From NCBI GenBank assembly GCA_016212665.1, contig JACREZ010000034.1, positions 1-64,000 on the forward strand: a DNA stretch of 64,000 nt. Direction: 5' to 3'. The notes beneath the pieces are model-generated. The model did not search any database. It was not told the DNA's origin and saw only the letters and a program-made list of their open reading frames with translations. Shown here piece by piece: positions 18,439 to 26,562 of this stretch. Every line of letters begins with the position of its first letter. The first letter of the stretch is position 1. The stretch comes from Ignavibacteriota bacterium. Lineage in GTDB: Bacteria > Bacteroidota > Ignavibacteria > UBA10030 > SZUA-254. Both the position numbers and the translations under genes were made by a program.

Positions 18439-18568
18439 ACGTTCAACATCGCTACTTCTGAATGTCTTCGTACTTTGTACTTCGTACTCTGTACTTGGTA
18501 CTTTGTTTTTTCCTCACATCTCAAATCGCATATCTCAAATCTCAAACGGTAATTTCCTTGCTTTTTGA
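18419..18568 (+). pseudogene. short 5' remnant of a T9SS-type secreted protein gene
   Basis: A 49-codon frame starts with the same ribosome binding site and first seven codons (MSKHNLS) as the large gene at 19523. It then encodes a hydrophobic stretch (SLLLNVFVLCTSYSVLGTLF) and stops. Its later bases (CTCACATCTCAAATCGCATATCTC) also resemble the signal-peptide region of the 19523 gene (CTCACATCACAAATCGCAGAACTC). It therefore looks like a leftover or duplicated 5' end, cut off by the PIN cassette. Part of the frame is built from GTACTTTGTACTTCGTACT words. It is unlikely to make a functional protein, though a small peptide cannot be excluded. Confidence 0.6.
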
Positions 18569-18612
18569 TTGAATGTTCTTTAACTTTTTACAAATTAGAA
18601 ATGGAACTCTCC

Positions 18613-18861
18613 ATGCAAGCATACAAAATTCAACACGTTATCGAAAAAGATGGTGAACTTGTTGTAAAAAACTTACCGTGTAAAAAAGGTCAGACAGTTG
18701 AAATGATTCTCCTTGTCTTGCCGGGAACAAACGGGAAGAAACATCGCATGACAGCCAAAGCGTTACTTCGTTCCGGTCTTGTAGGTCTTTGGTCGGGACG
18801 TGACGATATCAAAGATTCTTCTTCCTATGCGAGAACACTTCGCACAAAAGTACAACGATGA
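18613..18861 (+). CDS. small antitoxin-like protein paired with a PIN toxin
   Basis: The 82-residue protein (MQAYKIQHVIEKDGELVVKNLPCKKGQTVEMI...) has an SpoVT/AbrB- or DUF2281-like N-terminus and a C-terminal segment SGLVGLWSGRDDIKDSSSYARTLR typical of small antitoxins encoded before PIN toxins. Start: GGAAC at 18603-18607 is well spaced for the ATG at 18613, matching the GGA..CTCCATG context of neighbouring genes, so the ATG at 18601 is less likely. Its stop TGA overlaps the toxin start (ATGA). The role is inferred from gene order and size. Confidence 0.7.
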   Translation: MQAYKIQHVIEKDGELVVKNLPCKKGQTVEMILLVLPGTNGKKHRMTAKALLRSGLVGLWSGRDDIKDSSSYARTLRTKVQR

Positions 18862-19316
18862 AATTTTATGCCGACACATCTGCTTGGGGTGGCTATGAAG
18901 ATGAAGAATTTGCAGAATGGACAGTACCATTTTTCGAGCAAGCAAGAGAAGGCAAGTTTATCATCGTTTTGTCGGATGTTACATTGCGAGAACTGGCAGA
19001 TGCGCCTGCAAAAGTACAACGATTACCCGAAACCATACCTTCTGAATTTTTAGAACTGGTAGAAATAGATAATGAACAACTTGACCTTGCACAGAAATAC
19101 ATTATTGAGGGAGCCTTAACAAGCAAGTATGAAGCAGATGCACAACACATAGCGATAGCGACAACACTGAAAGTTGAAAGTTTGATTAGTTGGAACTTCA
19201 AGCACATGGTAAATTTTTTTCGCATCAGACAGTACAACGCCGTAAACTTAAAGTATGGGTATTCAACGATAGATATTCGCACACCAAAGGAAATTATTTA
19301 TGCAGACAAACAATAA
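18858..19316 (+). CDS. PIN-domain toxin-like ribonuclease
   Basis: The 152-residue PIN-domain protein would be a metal-dependent RNase of the VapC type. It has the conserved acidic residues in place: Asp6 in FYADTS, Glu in TLRELAD, Asp in KYEADAQHIAIAT, and the SLISWNFKHMVN motif near the end. It is translationally coupled (ATGA) to the small antitoxin-like gene upstream and overlaps a third small gene by 17 bp. The C-terminal tail (TPKEIIYADK) is typical of this PIN subgroup. RNA target unknown. Confidence 0.87.
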   Translation: MKFYADTSAWGGYEDEEFAEWTVPFFEQAREGKFIIVLSDVTLRELADAPAKVQRLPETIPSEFLELVEIDNEQLDLAQKYIIEGALTSKYEADAQHIAIATTLKVESLISWNFKHMVNFFRIRQYNAVNLKYGYSTIDIRTPKEIIYADKQ

Positions 19317-19470
19317 CACCAAAGAAAAATTCAAAGCGGTAGATTTCATGAGGCGAGTACGTGATGAATTGGGAAAATTATATTTTGCCGATAAAGATAC
19401 ATATTTGGCAGAAGTAAAAAGAGCAATGCAGGAATTTAAGAAGCGACAGAAGATGGTTTATACAGAATAA
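19300..19470 (+). CDS. small protein of the PIN toxin cassette
   Basis: A 56-codon frame starts with ATG inside the end of the PIN gene (17-bp overlap). It encodes MQTNNNTKEKFKAVDFMRRV...RDELGKLYF...AEVKRAMQEFKKRQKMVYTE, a hydrophilic, charged helix-forming protein. Position and overlap suggest it is the third gene of the toxin cassette. Its last codons (VYTE, TAA) lie inside the right 85-bp direct repeat, so that repeat starts within a gene. The function is not recognised. Confidence 0.6.
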   Translation: MQTNNNTKEKFKAVDFMRRVRDELGKLYFADKDTYLAEVKRAMQEFKKRQKMVYTE

Positions 19471-19542
19471 CTAATTAACCATTTCACCAATGACCAATTA
19501 ACCAACACAACAGGAGGACTCCATGTCCAAACATAATCTTTC
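19458..19542. repeat. 85-bp direct repeat, right copy
   Basis: Near-identical to 18354-18438, in the same orientation, separated by about 1.02 kb that holds the antitoxin/PIN/small-gene cassette. It includes the ribosome binding site (CAGGAGGACTCC) and first codons of the 19523 gene. The arrangement fits insertion of the cassette with duplication of the target, or a partial tandem duplication of the gene's 5' end. Confidence 0.9.
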
Positions 19543-22500
19543 GTTTAATAATATCGGTAGAGTCCATTTCGCAAATGGACGACATGTAACACAATATGTC
19601 CGATTGAGAATCGGACTCTACGCAACACGTTTGTTGCTGATTGCTCTCTGTTTTCTTCTCACATCACAAATCGCAGAACTCACGGCGCAGGTGGTGAGTG
19701 TTTCTCCTGAAAAACTAATTCACAAAACAGAAAACCTATTACGATATAACAGTATAACAAAGACGTGGAATGCTTACCCCGAAGTAACAATACGTTCTAT
19801 CCAAGAAGTACCATATGATTCATTAATAGCTGCTGATGCAATCCAACAGAGTGACTATGCACGCTGGACTCTTCAAATCGCAGATAGAGTAGAAAGCGCG
19901 ACAACGAACGATGATACTGCAACGGTGGTCGGTGTGTGTGTGGTTGAGCCCAAAGTAATAGGTTATACAGCAAATGGATTTGTTATGGTATTGTATGACA
20001 CAGCATCTAATGATAATGAGTGGAGAGGGCTTTGGGTGCGATGCAACAGCCCGACAGATACTTTGCAAAATATTCTTGACGGGTTCCTCAATGTACAACG
20101 CGGAGATATTGTTCGTATAACTGGGAGACTATCAGAATTCCCGACAGGTAACATGAACAGCATGACCCAGTTCCAACCTATTCCGGGAATTCCCATTGAA
20201 GTCGTTGGTACAATGAACATACCATCTCCTGTTAACAAAATCGACAGTGTTGAACAATTTTATGCCTGCGCATACAATCCAGTCGGTCCTTATTGTACAA
20301 AATATAGCACTGGCGAACGTTATGAGGGAATGTATGTTGAGTTTCATAACTTAACTGTGATTGGATACAGAAATATAAGCGGGAGGAGTGCAATTGAGAT
20401 GGCTGATGCCGAGGGAAATACAATTGTTATGCACGATGCATCAAAGTGGTTTACCGTTACAGGTGCATGGAGAGACCCCAATTCAACATGGTCGTTACCT
20501 CCGGTATTATCAGTCATTGATAGAATCAGTGGAATCATTCTACAAATTTCCGGTGGGGCGGGAACTTTGGGATATGTTATAGCGCCTATATATCCATGTG
20601 ATGTCGGGCAGTGTAATTCATGGCCTGGGTTGATTACGGGTACGAAATTCTATGATTTGGATGCAGATAGTATAAAAGACCCCGATGAAGTTGGTTTAGC
20701 AAATTGGCGCATTAATATCACTGGAAAAACATCAACCTATACTCTGACAAATTCAAACGGATATTATCAATTTTCAAATCTGGATTCCGGGAATTATACA
20801 GTCAGCGAAACACAGCAATCCGGTTGGTCACAAACGTTTCCACTCAATCAATCTTATTCTCTGTTCCTAGATTACAATGATACTATTAACAATATTGATT
20901 TTGGTAATACTCGCTTAAATTCTATAACGATTAGAAAATTTGAGGATAGAGATGGACTATTTTCAACACGGGGAGACCGAATAAGTTACCCGTGGAGTTT
21001 ACGTCTGTACCGTGATTCCGTATCATCAGAATCTTTAGTAGCATCATCGGATACTTCTGAGAGTATTAGCGTAAATGATTTATCGGCAGGTGTGTATATC
21101 GCGTCAGAGGCAGATAGCTTAGACTGGAAACCTTTAGGGAAAATAAGAAATAGAATTCCAATCGAACAACCGACAACACTAGACACAATACTACTCAGTG
21201 ATGATCAATCAACTGTGGTTGATTTTATCAATGTCCATCCAAGAATTGAAGTCAGGAAATTTTATTATACATATCATATAGACTCCACTACATCTTTGAA
21301 TCCTATACCATGGCATTTGACTCTTTACAAAGGGATGATACATGAGGATTCAATCGTCGCTCAGGTAGTGTCGGCAGAATCATTGGAGGTATTTAATGCT
21401 CCATCCGGATTGTATCTCATCAAAGAGGAAGAAAGAGCCGGTTGGGTTAGCATGGGTAAGACCATAAATGGAGGTCCATTCGAATACACTTCAGGAATTG
21501 ATACGGTGAATTACATCAACGGAGAGATATACAAAATTGGATTCCGGAATTCCAAGTTGGGAAGTATTAGCGGCGTTGTGTTTAATGACCTGAATGGCGA
21601 TGGCATGAAAGATAGTACGGAAACAGGATTATCAAATTGGTTAATTCGATTATCGGGCTCAAAAAATGATTCTACCGTTACCGATGCCAACGGACTATAT
21701 ACTTTTTCAAATCTTGATACCGGAACATACATCGTATATGAAGATATCAAATATCAATGGAAACAAACTCTTCCATCTTCCCCTGGAGTGTATTCAATAA
21801 CAATTTTTAATAGTGGTCAGGATTTCGTTGATATGAATTTTGGGAATCATCGGACTCAGAAAGTTAAACTTTCTTTTACTGTAAGTAACTTCTCTGGAAC
21901 GAGTAATCGTACACTATTTTTTGGCATTCGACAGGGTGCCTCCTACGGAATCTGGGAAGTTTATCCTCAAGCAACAACAATAGATTCAACAGAAGGTGAG
22001 TACGAAGTTCCGCCGCCGCTTTCACAGGCATTCGATGCGCGCTTTGTGGATGCTCGAGGAGGTGAAGAACGCTTCGGTACCGGTTCGTGGATAGACATCA
22101 GAAATTTTGAAGATGCCGCTCAGGTTGATACGTATAAAGTCAGCGTTCATCCGGGAAGTTCGGGTTATCCAATTATTCTGAGATGGTCGGGAGAGCAAAT
22201 TTCAAACGCCTACAAGGGTACTGTGAATTTTCTCGATGCATTCGGCGGGACAACTGACTTGAAATCAACGGATAGTCTTGTCATTACAAACAATCAAATC
22301 AGTTATCTCTTACTTATCACAAAACAACCCGCGCTTCCGTTTGTGTATGGCAAAGGATGGAATCTTGTCTCTGTTCCATATCTGGTTACGGATGGGAGAA
22401 AAAATATTTTATTCCCAAGTGCATCCTCTCATGCGTTTACATTCAGCGCGCTTGGCGGCTATGAAGTTCAAGACACGATGGAAAACGGAAAAGGATATTG

Positions 22501-23515
22501 GTTGAAGTTTCCATCTCTGCAACAGGATGTTTCGATAACAGGTGAGAATAGGTTAAGCGATGTGGTAGAAGTAGAGCAAGATTGGAATCTTGTTGGTTCG
22601 CTCAGCGTCCCGACTATTGCAAATAACGTAACTTCAAATCCTTCTGATATTATTTCATTGCCATTCTTCTCATACAACCGCGGCTACTCCATAGCAGATA
22701 CTTTAGAGCCATACAAAGGCTACTGGATAAAAGCAACAGCAAGCGGTCAGTTGATTATGAACTCAAGTGCGGCGTTTGGGAAACAGTTGTTAGTAAATTC
22801 GGCATTGGAAAATGCGAATAGGATTGTGATTGAGGATGCGAGAGGAAATCGGCAGGTGTTGTATTTCAAGAGTGAACCTTGCGAAGGTTGCAAACCTTCG
22901 CAAGGTTACGAGTTGCCGCCACTACCACCATCGGGAATTTTCGATGCTCGTTTTGCATCAAACAAATTTGTCGAGTTTGGTGAGAATGGGAAGTCAAGAG
23001 AAATTCCAATCCGGATTTCATCGGCAGAATATCCGTTGACGATTTCTTGGGAAGTGAAAGAGCAATTGACGATTGCATCATTGACGATTGCCAACGGCTC
23101 GGGTAGAGACGATTTGAAGATTGACTTAAAGAACAATGGAAGCACGAAAATCTTAAATCCTGAATCTCAAATCAGGTTAAAATTAAGCGTTACTTCTGAA
23201 CTGCCAACAGAATTTTCTCTTGACCAGAACTATCCGAATCCGTTCAATCCGACAACTGTTATTCGGTATCAGTTACCGGATGTAGGACGATTCGCTGAAT
23301 CGTCAGGTAGTCGAGACGGCGTCTCGACCTACAATGTAACATTGAAAGTGTATAACGTGCTTGGTCAGGAAGTTGCAACACTTGTGAATGAAGTTCAGGA
23401 TGCGGGGTTCAAATCGGTGGTGTGGGATGCAGCGAATGTTCCGAGCGGGGTATATTTCTACAAGTTGTCAGTTGGTGCTTTTACCGATATTAAAAAGATG
23501 TTGTTCGTCCGATAA
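19523..23515 (+). CDS. large SdrD-like T9SS-secreted surface protein
   Basis: The 1330-residue predicted surface protein has an unusually long signal region (cleavage likely after ELTAQ, about residue 56). It then has an N-terminal region resembling nucleic-acid-binding OB-type modules (about 60-370, uncertain) and two SdrD B-like domains: [21 protein letters not shown] at about 372 and [20 protein letters not shown] at about 685. Two PPL..FDARF modules flank the WNLVS/GYWLKF-WNLVG/GYWIKA duplicated module (about 950-1090). The T9SS sorting domain at about 1230-1330 has [13 protein letters not shown] and ends KKMLFVR. Three palindromic inserts interrupt the frame without breaking it: in the signal region (19557-19621), at residues 1118-1128 (22875-22907) and in the sorting domain (23281-23333). 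The ribosome binding site AGGAGGA fixes the start. Confidence 0.88.
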   Translation: MSKHNLSFNNIGRVHFANGRHVTQYVRLRIGLYATRLLLIALCFLLTSQIAELTAQVVSVSPEKLIHKTENLLRYNSITKTWNAYPEVTIRSIQEVPYDSLIAADAIQQSDYARWTLQIADRVESATTNDDTATVVGVCVVEPKVIGYTANGFVMVLYDTASNDNEWRGLWVRCNSPTDTLQNILDGFLNVQRGDIVRITGRLSEFPTGNMNSMTQFQPIPGIPIEVVGTMNIPSPVNKIDSVEQFYACAYNPVGPYCTKYSTGERYEGMYVEFHNLTVIGYRNISGRSAIEMADAEGNTIVMHDASKWFTVTGAWRDPNSTWSLPPVLSVIDRISGIILQISGGAGTLGYVIAPIYPCDVGQCNSWPGLITGTKFYDLDADSIKDPDEVGLANWRINITGKTSTYTLTNSNGYYQFSNLDSGNYTVSETQQSGWSQTFPLNQSYSLFLDYNDTINNIDFGNTRLNSITIRKFEDRDGLFSTRGDRISYPWSLRLYRDSVSSESLVASSDTSESISVNDLSAGVYIASEADSLDWKPLGKIRNRIPIEQPTTLDTILLSDDQSTVVDFINVHPRIEVRKFYYTYHIDSTTSLNPIPWHLTLYKGMIHEDSIVAQVVSAESLEVFNAPSGLYLIKEEERAGWVSMGKTINGGPFEYTSGIDTVNYINGEIYKIGFRNSKLGSISGVVFNDLNGDGMKDSTETGLSNWLIRLSGSKNDSTVTDANGLYTFSNLDTGTYIVYEDIKYQWKQTLPSSPGVYSITIFNSGQDFVDMNFGNHRTQKVKLSFTVSNFSGTSNRTLFFGIRQGASYGIWEVYPQATTIDSTEGEYEVPPPLSQAFDARFVDARGGEERFGTGSWIDIRNFEDAAQVDTYKVSVHPGSSGYPIILRWSGEQISNAYKGTVNFLDAFGGTTDLKSTDSLVITNNQISYLLLITKQPALPFVYGKGWNLVSVPYLVTDGRKNILFPSASSHAFTFSALGGYEVQDTMENGKGYWLKFPSLQQDVSITGENRLSDVVEVEQDWNLVGSLSVPTIANNVTSNPSDIISLPFFSYNRGYSIADTLEPYKGYWIKATASGQLIMNSSAAFGKQLLVNSALENANRIVIEDARGNRQVLYFKSEPCEGCKPSQGYELPPLPPSGIFDARFASNKFVEFGENGKSREIPIRISSAEYPLTISWEVKEQLTIASLTIANGSGRDDLKIDLKNNGSTKILNPESQIRLKLSVTSELPTEFSLDQNYPNPFNPTTVIRYQLPDVGRFAESSGSRDGVSTYNVTLKVYNVLGQEVATLVNEVQDAGFKSVVWDAANVPSGVYFYKLSVGAFTDIKKMLFVR
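19557..19621. repeat. three-hairpin palindromic element inside a signal-peptide region
   Basis: Outer arms GTAGAGTCC (19557-19565) and GGACTCTAC (19613-19621) enclose GTCCATTT-cgc-AAATGGAC, GACAT...ATGTC and GTCCGATT-gag-AATCGGAC. Two of the three inner hairpins are perfect 8-3-8 structures. The element is read in frame as about 22 residues ([14 protein letters not shown]...) and lengthens the N-region of the signal peptide of the 19523 gene. Confidence 0.85.
22875..22907. repeat. 33-bp perfect palindrome inside the SdrD-like gene
   Basis: Arms AACCTTGCGAAGGTT and AACCTTCGCAAGGTT (15 bp, perfect complements) are separated by GCA. It is translated in frame as part of [14 protein letters not shown], just before a [13 protein letters not shown] motif. 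The cysteines and glycines it encodes look foreign to the surrounding sequence. Confidence 0.88.
23281..23333. repeat. 53-bp double-hairpin element inside a T9SS sorting domain
   Basis: The framework is TGTAGG...GGTAG...CCTACA with two perfect 8-3-8 hairpins, GACGATTC-gct-GAATCGTC and GTCGAGAC-ggc-GTCTCGAC. In frame it adds about 17 residues ([17 protein letters not shown]) between RYQLPDV and VTLKVYN, which are nearly adjacent in normal sorting domains. A sister element with the same framework but different hairpin arms lies between genes at 50160-50208. Confidence 0.88.
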
Positions 23516-23533
23516 GGACAAAAGTTTTTTCAA

Positions 23534-23568
23534 AAGAGCATCGGCACTTCCCCGATGCTCTTTTTTTT
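23534..23568 (+). terminator. intrinsic terminator
   Basis: Hairpin AGAGCATCGG-cacttcc-CCGATGCTCT followed by T8, 18 bp after the stop at 23515. Confidence 0.92.
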
Positions 23569-23621
23569 AATTTTTGTAATTCACTGTCAACCATCGAAAA
23601 CAAAGCAATTTAGCCACATTC

Positions 23622-23928
23622 TCAGCCCTGCGCGGCGTAGGACATTCTCCCCGCGCCGCGGGAAAAAGCCTGAACTGTACAGGAAGTGTCCCGGACGGTG
23701 CAAGGAGAATCCTGCGCCTTACGGGACGTTTCCTCTACCGTACAGCCTAAGTGATAGTGTCAGAGGGAACTTCCTGCACAACGCAGGGGACAGCCTGCAA
23801 ATCGGCGGGAACTTCCTGTGCGCTGTAGGATATTTCCTTTGCACTACTGCCCTGATGCGAACGGCGCAGGGAAGTTCCTGAGTGTTGCAGGAACATGCCT
23901 GCAAGGTGTAGGAATGTTCCTCCATCGG
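23622..23928. repeat. degenerate ~21-bp tandem repeat array (about 15 units)
   Basis: The region divides cleanly into about 15 units of 20-22 bp with approximate consensus AAnnTTCCTGnnnnnnGnAGG. Unit borders are at about 23642, 23663, 23684, 23706, 23726, 23746, 23767, 23788, 23810, 23830, 23850, 23871, 23892 and 23913. The CCTG and AGG positions are conserved while about six central bases vary. It is GC-richer than its surroundings. Open frames across it are by-products. It starts 54 bp after a terminator and ends about 85 bp before the small gene at 24012. Confidence 0.8.
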
Positions 23929-24011
23929 TAAAAGAATTTTTTGATGAATCTCTGATTTCCTGTACATTGGTACACGATAACGCATTCAAACATAACAAAT
24001 TCATATTGACA

Positions 24012-24209
24012 ATGAATGAACATATTTCAAAAGCACAGAGAGAGGTTTGGGATTGGAAGAACGAACTTCATAATGAAATAAAAGATATGGAACTTGAAAA
24101 GGGGATTGAATACCTCCTGAAGAAAGTTGAACTCGTTGCCCACCAATGTGAACAACAGGGTTTGTTGAAGAGGCGAACATCAGAGCAACAAATAGTTAGG
24201 GTTCACTGA
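24012..24209 (+). pseudogene. small coiled-coil-like protein gene cut at its 3' end by an insertion sequence
   Basis: The frame begins at ATG 24012 (MNEHISKAQREVWDWKNELH...) and encodes a short, charged, helical protein (IKDMELEKGIEYLLKKVEL). The insertion sequence starts at 24198, so the last codons (RVH, TGA) come from its inverted repeat. Removing the element and one target copy restores ...SEQQIVTEP with TAA at 25919-25921, so only three native residues were displaced. The product may therefore still work. The function is not recognised. An upstream ATG at 23895 lies in the tandem array and is not preferred. Confidence 0.65.
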
Positions 24210-25905
24210 AAAAGTCACAAACGATGAAAACGAAGGTTTGAGGTGATGAGGCGGGAGTGTTGCAACCACACCGCGTACACAATCGCCTGTACCACTAAGC
24301 AAAGTGAAACAAAAAATTTGATGAACGTTTGAATGTTCATCACAAAGAAAATAGCAGCTATCCAACTTGCACTCGTATCACTTCGTCGCGCCATGATCTT
24401 ATCTAATCTATAACTCCGTTTTCCCGTTCCAAACTTCCCTTCAATATGATTGCGGAGATTACTTACCGCCTTTGTCACCGCTTGTCCCTCTCCATCGTTT
24501 CTCGGTCGTCCCAACGGTGTTCCTCCATAGATGATGTTGTGTGTTTTCATGTAGGCACGATTCTCTCTCGTCCCATATTTCTTGTCTGCCAACACTACCT
24601 GAGGATAATATCCATATGTCAGTTTGTACTCTTCTATTTGTGCCGGTAAATCTGATGCCTCGTGATACGAATCCCATGCAATGCGATGAATACGACTAAA
24701 TCCATTCATCACACTGCAGGATACTTGCGCACCAAATTCTGTTGGCGCTTTTGCTTTCCCCCGTACAATCGGTCGTACATGCGGCTGTGCGATACTCACG
24801 ATGCGGTCATCGATCCGATGCGTCTTCGTCGTGTACATTTCCTGTTGTTGTCGGTAAAGTTCTTGCACCACCCACAACGTTGTTTGCCCGGCTGAGGAAC
24901 ATGGTTCAGGAACGACATCCAACAACGCATGAATCGTCTTGATGTTTCTCTTCACGTATCCCAATTGTTTCCGTATTGCTTTTCGTATCGTTTTCCCGCT
25001 CCTCTTCTTCATTTTGGCATATTTCAAATAGTCCTTTCTCGCCTTCCTCCGATACGTGCGCGGTTTTGTTGTTCTCCTCTCCACAGGGAGGGAAGCATAC
25101 AACTCATCAATAAGTGCTTCCGTTTTTTCTCGTGCACGGTTCAGCAATTCCATGTCGGTCGGATAGGCTATATCGGCAGGAGCGACGGTAAGATCGGCAA
25201 TCAACAGTCCACGATTCGTCACCGCTTCTTGTCGTACCGCCTCTTCATTCGACGACGATAAACTCGTTGACAATCCCGTTTTCTCTGAGCCACCATCTGC
25301 ACGCGTGGGAGAAGTGGGGAACGACGGTCCATCGGTTCCTTCATCAGATGAGGATTCACGCACTGTTCCGACATCAGTCGAAAACCTCTCGGCAAGGTGA
25401 AGGAGTTCCAGTACCATTGCATCGAACTCGTGTTCGCCGAGGCGTTTGCGTATGGTCACCAACAAGGAGGGATCAAATACCCATTCGTATTGATAGTGAC
25501 GAAGCCCAAGAAAGTATTGTTGATACACATTTTCTTGGATCGAACGAAGAGTGTCTTCATCACTCAATCCTTCTTTATGTTTGATGATGAGCGCTCCGAT
25601 CACGATGCGTGCGTCTGTTGCGGGACGTCCTTGAGTTGCCGACATCGTACGATAGTACACCGCCGCGAGACGATCCCACGGGAGAGCATGTGCGAGTTGT
25701 ATCCAACGGTTTTCCCGGGGAAGGTTCATTTCGAACGGTGTGCGAAATTCTTCAAATGTGAGTTGATGTTGGCTTTGATAACGAATCATTGATATTGCTC
25801 TGCAAGGGTTTTGGTATCTTTTTCCATAATATCGTGCATTTCTCCTTTCCAATACAACTGTAAGTTCTTCATTTATATGGTGTTCATACTTTTTCAGTGA
25901 ACCCT
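24198..25905 (-). mobile_element. complete IS5/IS1182-like insertion sequence
   Basis: A 1708-bp element is bounded by perfect 18-bp inverted repeats: AGGGTTCACTGAAAAAGT at 24198-24215 and its complement ACTTTTTCAGTGAACCCT at 25888-25905. It is flanked by a 4-bp target duplication AGTT (24194-24197 and 25906-25909). It carries one transposase gene on the minus strand. Intact ends, an intact transposase and exact target duplication indicate a recent insertion. Confidence 0.93.
24215..25789 (-). CDS. DDE transposase of the IS5/IS1182 type
   Basis: The 524-residue transposase has an InsH/DUF772-type N-terminal domain (NRWIQLAHALPWDRLAAVYY...GRPATDARIVIGALIIKHKEGLSDEDT...) and a catalytic domain with VLADKKYGTRENRAY (second Asp) and HIEGKFGTGKRSYRLD (final Glu). 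A Ser/Gly-rich linker lies at about residues 155-195. The start is placed at MIRYQSQHQLTFEEF (25789); the frame stays open to 25852 but homology begins here. The stop codon overlaps the inverted repeat by one base. Family assignment (IS5 group versus IS1182) is from motif pattern only. Confidence 0.88.
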   Translation of the reverse strand: MIRYQSQHQLTFEEFRTPFEMNLPRENRWIQLAHALPWDRLAAVYYRTMSATQGRPATDARIVIGALIIKHKEGLSDEDTLRSIQENVYQQYFLGLRHYQYEWVFDPSLLVTIRKRLGEHEFDAMVLELLHLAERFSTDVGTVRESSSDEGTDGPSFPTSPTRADGGSEKTGLSTSLSSSNEEAVRQEAVTNRGLLIADLTVAPADIAYPTDMELLNRAREKTEALIDELYASLPVERRTTKPRTYRRKARKDYLKYAKMKKRSGKTIRKAIRKQLGYVKRNIKTIHALLDVVPEPCSSAGQTTLWVVQELYRQQQEMYTTKTHRIDDRIVSIAQPHVRPIVRGKAKAPTEFGAQVSCSVMNGFSRIHRIAWDSYHEASDLPAQIEEYKLTYGYYPQVVLADKKYGTRENRAYMKTHNIIYGGTPLGRPRNDGEGQAVTKAVSNLRNHIEGKFGTGKRSYRLDKIMARRSDTSASWIAAIFFVMNIQTFIKFFVSLCLVVQAIVYAVWLQHSRLITSNLRFHRL

Positions 25906-25937
25906 AGTTACTGAACCATAATGAGAGCATGTGAATC

Positions 25938-26014
25938 AGATGGAGTCCACCTTCCCCTCGCTTGCAACACAATTTCAACCTGATTGCTCCTGATAGATAA
26001 GGTGGACTCCATCT
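25938..26014. repeat. GTGGACTCCA inverted-repeat pair
   Basis: AGATGGAGTCCACCTT (25938-25953) and its exact complement AAGGTGGACTCCATCT (25999-26014) are separated by 45 bp. The core GGTGGACTCCA also forms the palindrome inside the gene at 34060-34091. The following stretch (26018-26045, CTTGCATCTTGCATCCTGAATCC) is made of short words. No gene is visible between the insertion sequence and 26098. Confidence 0.75.
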
Positions 26015-26097
26015 TATCGCACTTAATCTTGCATCTTGCATCCTGAATCCTTACCTTCTCGCATTACGAATAAGTCTCAAACGTTGAAAGGAACTCC

Positions 26098-26562
26098 ATG
26101 TCCACCTTCTCTCTCACCATCAATAACAAGCAGCAGTCGATTGATGTCGAACCTGATATGCCGTTACTCTGGGTTCTGCGCGATGTTCTTGGAATGACCG
26201 GAACAAAATTCGGATGCGGCAGAGCGTTGTGCGGCTCTTGCACCGTTCATGTTGATGGCGAAGCGACTCGCTCGTGCGTTACGCCGGTTGAGTCGGTCGC
26301 GGGAAAATCTGTTCTCACTATCGAAGGATTATCAGCCGACCGTTCACACCCGCTACAACTTGCATGGATTGCGGAAGAAGTTCCGCAGTGCGGCTACTGC
26401 CAGTCGGGACAAATTATGTCGGCGGCGGCATTGCTCAATCAAAAAACAAATCCGACCGACGAAGATATTGACGCGGCAATGGGAATGAACATCTGCCGGT
26501 GCGGAACATACAACAGGATTCGGAAAGCGATTCATCGTGCGGCAAAAGGAGGTGTTCGATGA
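26098..26562 (+). CDS. [2Fe-2S] subunit of a molybdenum hydroxylase (IorA/XdhC-type small subunit)
   Basis: The 154-residue electron-transfer subunit has a plant-type ferredoxin domain with CGRALCGSC...C (about residues 40-60) and a second [2Fe-2S] domain with CGYCQSGQ and NICRCGTY (about 100-140). This is the classical two-cluster pattern of aldehyde oxidase, xanthine dehydrogenase and isoquinoline 1-oxidoreductase small subunits. The GGAACTCC box precedes the ATG. Its stop overlaps the start of the large subunit (ATGA). No FAD subunit gene is adjacent, which favours the isoquinoline-oxidoreductase/aldehyde-dehydrogenase type that passes electrons to a cytochrome. Confidence 0.93.
   Translation: MSTFSLTINNKQQSIDVEPDMPLLWVLRDVLGMTGTKFGCGRALCGSCTVHVDGEATRSCVTPVESVAGKSVLTIEGLSADRSHPLQLAWIAEEVPQCGYCQSGQIMSAAALLNQKTNPTDEDIDAAMGMNICRCGTYNRIRKAIHRAAKGGVR

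Noticed and set aside
23622-23928. CRISPR array
   Set aside because: Units are only 20-22 bp, with no constant repeat alternating with unique spacers of 30 bp or more. Variable and conserved bases are mixed inside each unit, and no cas genes are present.
23719-24004. Minus-strand open frames of 85-88 codons over the tandem array
   Set aside because: Two different frames are open simply because the ~21-bp period is a multiple of three and GC-rich. There is no start context, and the composition follows the repeat.
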